Source: Micropterus salmoides
Lineage: Eukaryota > Chordata > Actinopteri > Centrarchiformes > Centrarchidae
Direction of reading: 5' to 3'
DNA: 64,000 nucleotides
NCBI RefSeq assembly: GCF_014851395.1
Contig: NW_024041150.1
Span: 42,469,437 to 42,533,436, forward strand
This document shows, piece by piece, positions 61,755 to 64,000 of the stretch. Under the pieces are notes generated by a model, which was not told the origin of the DNA, did no database searches, and was given only the letters and a program-made list of their open reading frames with translations. Within the stretch, counting starts at the first letter, position 1; each line of letters begins with the position of its first letter. The position numbers and the translations under genes were made by a program.

Positions 61755-62810
61755 CCTTGGTTTGTTGTGCAGCTCAGCAGTGAGGTCAGAACTAAAGAGA
61801 AAACACTCAGGTTGGTTTGAGGTTTTACATGCAACAAGACATCTGGACTTTCTACAACACAGAACAACCTGCTTGTAGTGAACAGAAAAACACACATGAC
61901 AATAGATTTGTCAACAACAAATTATATTCATTTAACACATTCAGTGCTTTTTGGATCAATTTCCACAAACAGAGCAGCAGTGAGTAAAAGCAGAGGAGCT
62001 GTGCAGAAAAGTGAGCCCATTTATCTGCTCAATGTGTGCATGCAGGCAGCAAAGGGTTAAACAAACACTAAAAAGGCTCTGCAGCTACTTTGATTGAAAC
62101 GTGTTTGTTTGGTATTTAACCATTTTTGTCAGCTAAGATAAATTAGCCCCACGTGCCCCACAAGCTTTAAATGTAGGCGTCACACAGGTGCTGCCTTAAG
62201 ACACATCTGACTTAAACTAAATGTTTAATGGATGAACTAAAATACTAATTCATTTGAATGACAGGTTGGTAATTTCAGTTAATTGTTTATATTAATTTTC
62301 CACCTTTTTGTTAAAAACTTTTCTACATTTTTCCTTCTCCTCCTTTTTTATGATCTACTATGAGAATTCAACTATTCATTGTTAACAAGTGAAAATGAAC
62401 ACTTGTTGTAATGTGTTACTCTGCTGAATTACCAGATAGTGATCGGGGAAATTTCTGCTCTCTTGTCGTAGCTAATATGTATATGATGTTTTCATGTTAT
62501 TCACTCTGTAACTCGCTGCTGCTCTCCAAAACATTACATTTATTCATTTTAGCTGACACTTTTATCCAAAGCAACTTACAATTGCTATAAATGGAACAAC
62601 TAGCGGTTAAGTGTCTTGCTCAGGGACACATTGGTGGACAAAGTGGGGAATTTAACCCGGGTCTCTCACACCAAAGGCATGCGTATCATCCACTGCTCCA
62701 TCACCGCCTCACCAGAAATGTCTAATCTTTCAGACAACGTGGAGACAAACATTCAGACAGTAAGTAAAATGTTACTTACCCAGCAGCCACAGTAAAGATG
62801 ATTCCTCCAT
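61755..62810 (-). pseudogene. Second FcR-like copy: leader exons only
   Basis: Exon 1 62780-62810 (MEESSLLWLL, 31 bases, donor G/GTAAGT) and exon 2 61755-61790 (36 bases, LTSLLSCTTNQ, donor G/GTGAGA) join in frame as a complete split signal peptide. No Ig exons follow: the homology to the first copy ends inside the hAT-like element at about 60675, before the position of the Ig exons. The promoter side (to about 63490) is preserved. It may be transcribed, but makes no receptor unless it splices to exons outside the window. Confidence 0.8.
62530..62712 (-). mobile_element. tRNA-derived SINE, mirror of 36275-36465
   Basis: TTTTAGCTGACACTTTTATC, TGTCTTGCTCAGGGACACA and GGGTCTCTCACACC in the order expected for the reverse complement. 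Confidence 0.8.
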
Positions 62811-63499
62811 TTTAAAGCTTGGTCATCTGAGATCAACACTTAACGTTTACCACTCACACCTACTAAAACCCACCTCCTTCTTCTGTCTGTTCTGCTGTGG
62901 TTTTCTGTCATGCAGTTAGCAGGAAATGGGTTTCATGATCAGTCATACAGGCTGAATGTCTTTGGACTGCAAGAGGACACAGACACAACAGCAGGCTGGG
63001 CAGACAGTCCTGTCCTTTAATTAAGTTAAACTAGTCTTAACTTTTAGCCTGTGGAAAGTGTTGATGTGGTAACAATGATAATGACCTCAGATCAGACCAG
63101 GACGAGCGCTCAGCTGTCCCGATACAGGAACACGATGGTCTACACGGAGAGAACAGCAAGTCGAGCATTGTTGCTGTTTTATTTTGAAAATGTTCTTTGT
63201 ATGAAGAGCTGATCTCTGTAAACTCACTAAATATAATGTAGCCTCAGTGTGAACTTTTGTGTGAAAGATTGGTCAGATTAAAATGAAATCCTCTACCTGC
63301 AGAAATGATAATAAAGATAAGTCTGTTAAATTCATGGAAATATAAGAAAGTTACATTTCTATCTGAGTGTCTGGTCTAACAGCGAGCACAGTAGGAAACT
63401 GTTTCCACTTAAAACTGAGTCTTCAGAGTTCGGTCTGAGCAAGATCCTTCCAGCAGGTCTATCTGTGGGTGCACAGTTAAACTGATGGAAATAATGTGT
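62811..63499 (-). promoter_or_regulatory. Duplicated upstream region of the FcR-like genes
   Basis: Reverse complement of about 35500-36185, well preserved. Probably contains the promoter of both FcR-like copies. I can point to no definite motif beyond an ETS-like core in AGCAGGAAATGGG at about 62920. Confidence 0.45.
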
Positions 63500-63808
63500 T
63501 TTACCAGTAAGTCATAACAAGCATTTGAGTGAGCAGTAGAGTGACAGTTAATGTGTTCATATTTAGTAATTGTCTAATTTCTATTTCTATAAATTCTAAT
63601 ACCAGCAACAGTAAAGCTTGATTTATACTCCTGCGTCGGGTCTGCGTGTGTAGCCTACGGCATAGCTACGCGCATCGCCATGCGTTTATATTTGTGCGTC
63701 GGTGTCTCTGTCGTTCTGCAATTACAAAGTCTAGTTGGCGGTAGCGCTACAGCGTCCACTGTGTTGACTTTTGCCAGCCGAGCAGGCTAACTTCCGGTTT
63801 AGCCCTGC
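63500..63808. mobile_element. Insertion present only in the right copy (PIF/Harbinger-like?)
   Basis: The left copy runs straight through this point (35490-35500). The inserted 309 bases contain GCTTGATTTATACTCCTGCG and many CpG words (CTACGCGCATCGCCATGCG), wording typical of fish PIF/Harbinger MITEs. No ORF. Confidence 0.45.
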
Positions 63809-64000
63809 GCTAACGTGAATGGGAGTAAAAGACTCATGATCTGAGGAAAGTTTGTGTCCGTGCGTCTTTCATTCAGCTGCTCCCCTTTTCAGGGCTTTTA
63901 CACTACAGGTCAGGCCACTACATGATTCACCACATTGTGTTTAGGTTCAGACACCAAAGCTCCTTGGTTAAGTTTAAGAAAGCTAGTACCTCAGCTGCCT

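Overview
The window looks like a piece of a teleost fish genome, probably a percomorph. Genes are small, multi-exon and intron-rich. The surrounding DNA is AT-rich and full of fish-type repeats: L2-like, I/Nimb-like and REL-endonuclease-type LINEs, tRNA-derived SINEs, Tc1/mariner elements including a DD36E element, a hAT-like element and MITEs. There are microsatellites and two 500-base assembly gaps. Nothing suggests bacterial or viral DNA.

The recognisable host genes are all immune-type receptors. Four copies of a single-IgV-domain type I membrane receptor are present: A (1750-2446, +, leader not found in the window), B (6144-8031, +, complete), C (25162-29177, +, slightly shortened tail) and D (48900-53080, -, complete). 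Each is built from a leader exon, a 342-base V exon and a stalk/transmembrane/tail exon, all joined in phase 1. All four carry the furin-like motif RRKR in the loop before the last beta strand. A two-Ig-domain Fc-receptor-like gene (36186-40508, +) has five good exons but a one-base deletion in its leader exon. A second, inverted copy (61755-62810, -) has an intact leader but has lost its Ig exons. The 3' end of an ITIM-bearing receptor (16562-17997, +) and a single pentraxin exon fragment (about 42680-42820, +) complete the set.

Layout: 1-8 kb holds a tandem pair, A and B. 8.4-16 kb is gap plus mobile-element debris (DIRS-like, MITE, SINE, LINE ORF1 relic, 2.6-kb L2-like LINE). 16.5-18.3 kb holds the ITIM tail. 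18.8-25 kb holds a Tc1 relic, an FcR-intron fragment and two dead leader exons. 25-30 kb holds gene C. 30-33.4 kb is repeats and the second gap. 33.4-46 kb is a large imperfect palindrome: two roughly 1.8-2-kb inverted arms (33432-35410 and 44163-45992) around an 8.8-kb spacer with the FcR-like gene, an Incomer-type transposon and the pentraxin fragment. Gene C and gene D sit in opposite orientation on the outer sides of these arms. 53.7-58.7 kb is a nearly full-length but decayed I/Nimb-like LINE. 59-64 kb is rearranged copies of the palindrome spacer.

Taken together this is a birth-and-death immune receptor cluster: tandem, inverted and mosaic duplicates, reciprocal loss of parts of the FcR-like pair, and many orphan exons. 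Only B and D look fully intact from leader to stop. The near-identity of some duplicated blocks and the two 500-N gaps mean that some of the structure could come from assembly.
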